Part shown: piece after piece, positions 61,415-64,000 of the stretch | Numbering within the stretch: position 1 is the stretch's first letter | Layout of the letters: every line of letters begins with the position of its first letter | NCBI GenBank assembly: GCA_026770025.1 | Contig: JAMXDE010000029.1 | Span: 248,001-312,000, forward strand | Length of the DNA: 64,000 nucleotides | Direction of reading: 5' to 3' | Source of the DNA: Craspedostauros australis | Lineage: Eukaryota > Bacillariophyta > Bacillariophyceae > Mastogloiales > Achnanthaceae | Program-made: the position numbers and the translations under genes | The notes under the pieces: model-generated | Told to the model about the DNA's origin: nothing | The model's database searches: none | The model's input: the letters and a program-made list of their open reading frames with translations, nothing else

Positions 61415-62104
61415 CTATTTGGCGCCGCCGCTGCCGCTGATATCGATGACTTCATCCGGCGTCAGGATCATCATCATGGTGCGATCGTACGTATCCACCG
61501 GGATGGATCCATCCACGAGCTGCGGCAACATGCACACCGCGATCAAGGGTAGCGTGCGGCCGTCCGAGGACATGCGCGCGATGAACCGATCGTAGTATCC
61601 CTTGCCCTGCCCCAGACGATTGCCATTGCGATCGAAGGCCAATCCAGGCACGATCAAGAGATCTATATCGCCCGGCTGGGCCAGCTCCTTGGGCATTTCC
61701 TCCGGTGGTTCGGGGATGCCCCATTTGTTGCGCGGCCATGCGGCGTGGAAGATGGCGTCGCCATCCTCTTTCGCGTCGACGACAACCTTGAGCAGATCCA
61801 TGTCGGACTTTTCAAAGTTGCTGCCCACCTGCGGCACATAGATGTCCTTGCCATTCTTCAGCGCGTCTTTGAGTGCCTCATCCGTCTTGATTTCGTTTTG
61901 CGGCATGGAGAGGAAGAGGCCGACGGTCTTGGCCGATTGGTACTGCGGCGATTGGAATAGCCGACTCCAAACCTTGTGCGATTGCTCGACGACCTGCTCG
62001 TCTGTCATCTCGCGGACCTTGGAACGAACCTGCTTGCGCAGCACCTTCTTTTGATCTCGGATGGTAGTGTCGCCTGGTGCTGGCGTTGCTGGTGTTTGCT
62101 CCAT
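61415..62104 (-). CDS. MTHFS: 5-formyltetrahydrofolate cyclo-ligase (MTHFS)
   Basis: Converts 5-formyl-THF to 5,10-methenyl-THF using ATP-Mg, returning stored folate to one-carbon metabolism. 229 residues from the ATG at 62104. Family features: DQKKVLRKQVRSKVREMT (the basic N-terminal ATP-site region), VGLFLSMPQNEIKT (folate-pocket region), IYVPQV, WGIPEPP, LLIVPGLAFD and the C-terminal signature GNRLGQGKGYYDRF, then IAVCMLPQLVDGSIPVDTYD. Human MTHFS is about 203 residues, so this is full length. The frame stays open for 96 codons before the ATG and encodes an Arg/Ser/Ala-rich, acid-poor stretch (TLRAILAGAKAPVSAIAF) like a mitochondrial or plastid presequence, but contains no ATG; its first codon after the upstream stop is GTG. 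A separate upstream exon or a non-AUG start would give an organellar form. Confidence 0.93.
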   Translation of the reverse strand: MEQTPATPAPGDTTIRDQKKVLRKQVRSKVREMTDEQVVEQSHKVWSRLFQSPQYQSAKTVGLFLSMPQNEIKTDEALKDALKNGKDIYVPQVGSNFEKSDMDLLKVVVDAKEDGDAIFHAAWPRNKWGIPEPPEEMPKELAQPGDIDLLIVPGLAFDRNGNRLGQGKGYYDRFIARMSSDGRTLPLIAVCMLPQLVDGSIPVDTYDRTMMMILTPDEVIDISGSGGAK

Positions 62105-62765
62105 GTTGGGATGCTGTGATGGTGTCGCTGGTGACGATTTCGAAGAGAAATGGAGATGGGTCGAGGCACGCAACAGTGCGGATGAAGGCAGCAGATTAGC
62201 CGAAGTTCTTCGAAAGGGAGTCGCGGGGCAGTTCCTACCGAATTGGCTTGTGAATGCGATGGCAGAAACGGGGGCTTTGGCACCGGCCAAGATAGCCCTC
62301 AACGTGAGGATTGCTGATGGACGAATGGTGTCAAGCGAGGGTGCTCGAGAAGCTAAGAAAGTGGGAGGTTGTGATTCTCTGCACAAGGTCACTCAGAATG
62401 TGAAAGACTCAGATGGGACGTGGTGAGTTACATGCAATGTGATGAAATGAAATGTGATGAGATGAGATAGTCGTGGAGGTGAGGAGTTGCCCCCTCAGAT
62501 ACGGTTTCATTTCGCGTTGCAATCCCCACGAAGGGGAAAGATCGCAACAGGTCTCGCGGATACCACGGGAAGCGCGGTAAATACGTTTTCGGCGTCGTTT
62601 TCCGATGGGACTCCATTGGTAGTCCAAGTAGTCATCGTGTAACATGTTCACAATCTAGAAGGTACTCCCATAGACAGTTCATCGACGTAGTGTGAACATG
62701 GTATTACGGTTGGTCACTAGTTATGTTATGTTGGTTGTTCGTGCTGCATGGGACTCGCTCCAGTC
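62105..62765. other. Region upstream of MTHFS (open frame) and spacer
   Basis: About 62105-62392 is open in the MTHFS frame, as described for that gene. The rest has no supported gene; it may contain an upstream MTHFS exon and the 3' flank of the right-edge gene. Confidence 0.4.
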
Positions 62766-63986
62766 TTACTCAGTCTCTGTGGATTCGCCCTCCTTGGTCT
62801 CGGGGTTCTCCGCTGGCGGGTCGACCTCCTCGGTCTTGGGGCTCACGGGCGGCCAGTAGTACTCCTCCTCCTCGTCGTCGTCTGACTCGCAGTCAATCTT
62901 AATCAACTCTGCCACACGAATCCTGCGAATGACTGTGGCGCAACGCTGGTTGCTGGCGCTGGAGAGAACAGCGGAAGGCACCACGACGGGGTCAGGAATA
63001 TCAGCGCGACGAGCACGTCTGCGAGCAGCAACGCGGCGGGAAGCACGAGTAGACGTGTCCATCGAACCCACAGTCACGCGAGATGGTTGACGAGCAGACT
63101 GCACAGTGAAAAGAAAGAACCCAAGGATGTGTGAGTGAACAAGTGGGAGTTGTGAAGAACAGAAGACGAAACCGGTATTGAAAACACTTACCCTTGCAGA
63201 ATGTCCTGATCCGGTAGCTCGGCGACCACGAGCAACTGTCATGCGAACAGGAGCAGGACGGGAAAATGTGCACTCGTCATCGGATGAACTGTAGTCATCC
63301 TCTCTCTGGTGAGCACGAGGGTTCAGCTTAAGTGTGCTATGCTTCTCTGTTCGCCTGTAACGCGCCAAATTGGTGGCACAATGGGTGACCGGGCTCGCGC
63401 TGTAGACCGGCACCATGCGCACGATCAGCAGGGGCGCATCAGTGTGCACATCGCTCTCCCGATCATTGATGCCAACAGAAGGATTGATAAAATCAATCCC
63501 ATGCATGGCTTGATCCACAGTCATTTCAAACCGGTCACTGACTTGGATCGGTAAGAACTCCTTGTGCACGCGCACAGGCCGTGGGTGCTCGCGACACATG
63601 TTGCGAACAGCAAGCGCGTATGATTCGCTGCGTTCGCGTTGCCCGCGGAAAGAACGAATCTTGAGGTGCGGAGGAACCGTTTCGTTGAGGCGCTCAAGCA
63701 GCTCCTTGTCGGTTGCGGCGGATGACGCGAGCTCTTGGTTCTGATCGAGCTTCACCTCCAACACGCGCCCATGCTCCTTGATCAGCACGTTGACATCGCC
63801 GTAGCAAGTCCCGCCAGGCAGCTCGAACGTGATTTCGAACACCTCCCCACGACCGGCTGGGGAGTACGCGTGGCGCACAGCGGGCAAGAAAATTTCGGTG
63901 TTCTTGTTCATCCACGTTTCAATCGCACGCGCACGACTGGGGCCCTCTTGCAAGGGTGTCCCAGTAACAGTGTTTGTCACCAGCAT
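62766..63986 (-). CDS. Unrecognised protein with a stop-free intron, possibly partial
   Basis: Two exons, 63986-63192 and 63098-62766, with a 93-nt phase-0 intron (AGG|GTAAGT...CTGTGCAG|TCT). Spliced protein is 375 residues from the ATG at 63986; the frame is open to the right window edge, so the true start may lie beyond. No known domain. Residues 1-210 look folded (VFEITFELPGGTCYGDVNVL; LEVKLDQNQEL; ILVRMVPVYSASPV-like LLIVRMVPVYSASPV), with a conserved-looking segment PVRVHKEFLPIQVSDRFEMT. Then come a Ser/Asp run (DDYSSSDDECTF), an Arg-rich section (ASRRVAARRRARRADIP) and an acidic tail (CESDDDEEEEYYWPP; ETKEGESTETE). The intron has no in-frame stop and would add 31 mostly hydrophobic residues if retained. 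The Arg-rich and acidic halves suggest a nuclear or nucleic-acid-linked role, but this is speculation. Confidence 0.7.
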   Translation of the reverse strand: MLVTNTVTGTPLQEGPSRARAIETWMNKNTEIFLPAVRHAYSPAGRGEVFEITFELPGGTCYGDVNVLIKEHGRVLEVKLDQNQELASSAATDKELLERLNETVPPHLKIRSFRGQRERSESYALAVRNMCREHPRPVRVHKEFLPIQVSDRFEMTVDQAMHGIDFINPSVGINDRESDVHTDAPLLIVRMVPVYSASPVTHCATNLARYRRTEKHSTLKLNPRAHQREDDYSSSDDECTFSRPAPVRMTVARGRRATGSGHSARVSVFNTGFVFCSSQLPLVHSHILGFFLFTVQSARQPSRVTVGSMDTSTRASRRVAARRRARRADIPDPVVVPSAVLSSASNQRCATVIRRIRVAELIKIDCESDDDEEEEYYWPPVSPKTEEVDPPAENPETKEGESTETE

Positions 63987-64000
63987 GCCACGACTTGCGG

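Overview
The window is nuclear DNA of a photosynthetic stramenopile, most likely a diatom. The signs are: signal peptides followed by an ASAF-like plastid motif (clearest at 51970, less so at 60063 and 22160); a single-pass membrane protein with a short leucine-rich-repeat tail of the diatom type; an old Ty1/Copia element; compact genes with none or one short intron (93-444 nt, GT-AG); and intergenic DNA full of penta- and hexanucleotide repeats. The call rests on gene content only. I could not run a database search.

Layout, left to right. 0-4.4 kb: a C-terminal-motor kinesin (kinesin-14, cut by the left edge) convergent with a membrane LRR-type protein. 4.4-14.7 kb: gene-poor, dominated by a broken Ty1/Copia fossil on the minus strand (about 6.4-13.0 kb) that holds an inverted LTR-like piece and a tRNA-like sequence. 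14.7-20.4 kb: two acidic, single- or double-pass membrane proteins of unknown function. 22.2-25.7 kb: a UPF1-like superfamily 1 helicase with an N-terminal secretory signal. 26.2-34 kb: a proline-rich coiled-coil protein and a bHLH transcription factor, both minus strand. 37.4-40.8 kb: a HAD phosphatase and an inward-rectifier-type potassium channel. 41.7-56.2 kb: three related genes with a C2-like core (41702, 44337, 54980), interleaved with the AP-3 mu adaptor subunit and a tandem pair of secreted or plastid paralogues (50126, 51970). 56.9-64 kb: DEAD-box helicase DDX55/Spb4, a plastid-type hypothetical, 5-formyltetrahydrofolate cyclo-ligase and an unrecognised protein at the right edge.

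There are no operons. Recognisable jobs are mitotic transport (kinesin-14), endosome-to-vacuole sorting (AP-3), 60S ribosome biogenesis (DDX55), folate metabolism (MTHFS), potassium conductance and transcription (bHLH). The least described material is the three-gene C2-like family and the tandem plastid-type pair, both recognised here by comparing genes within the window. Starts were set at real ATG codons, so several proteins are shorter than the longest open frame.
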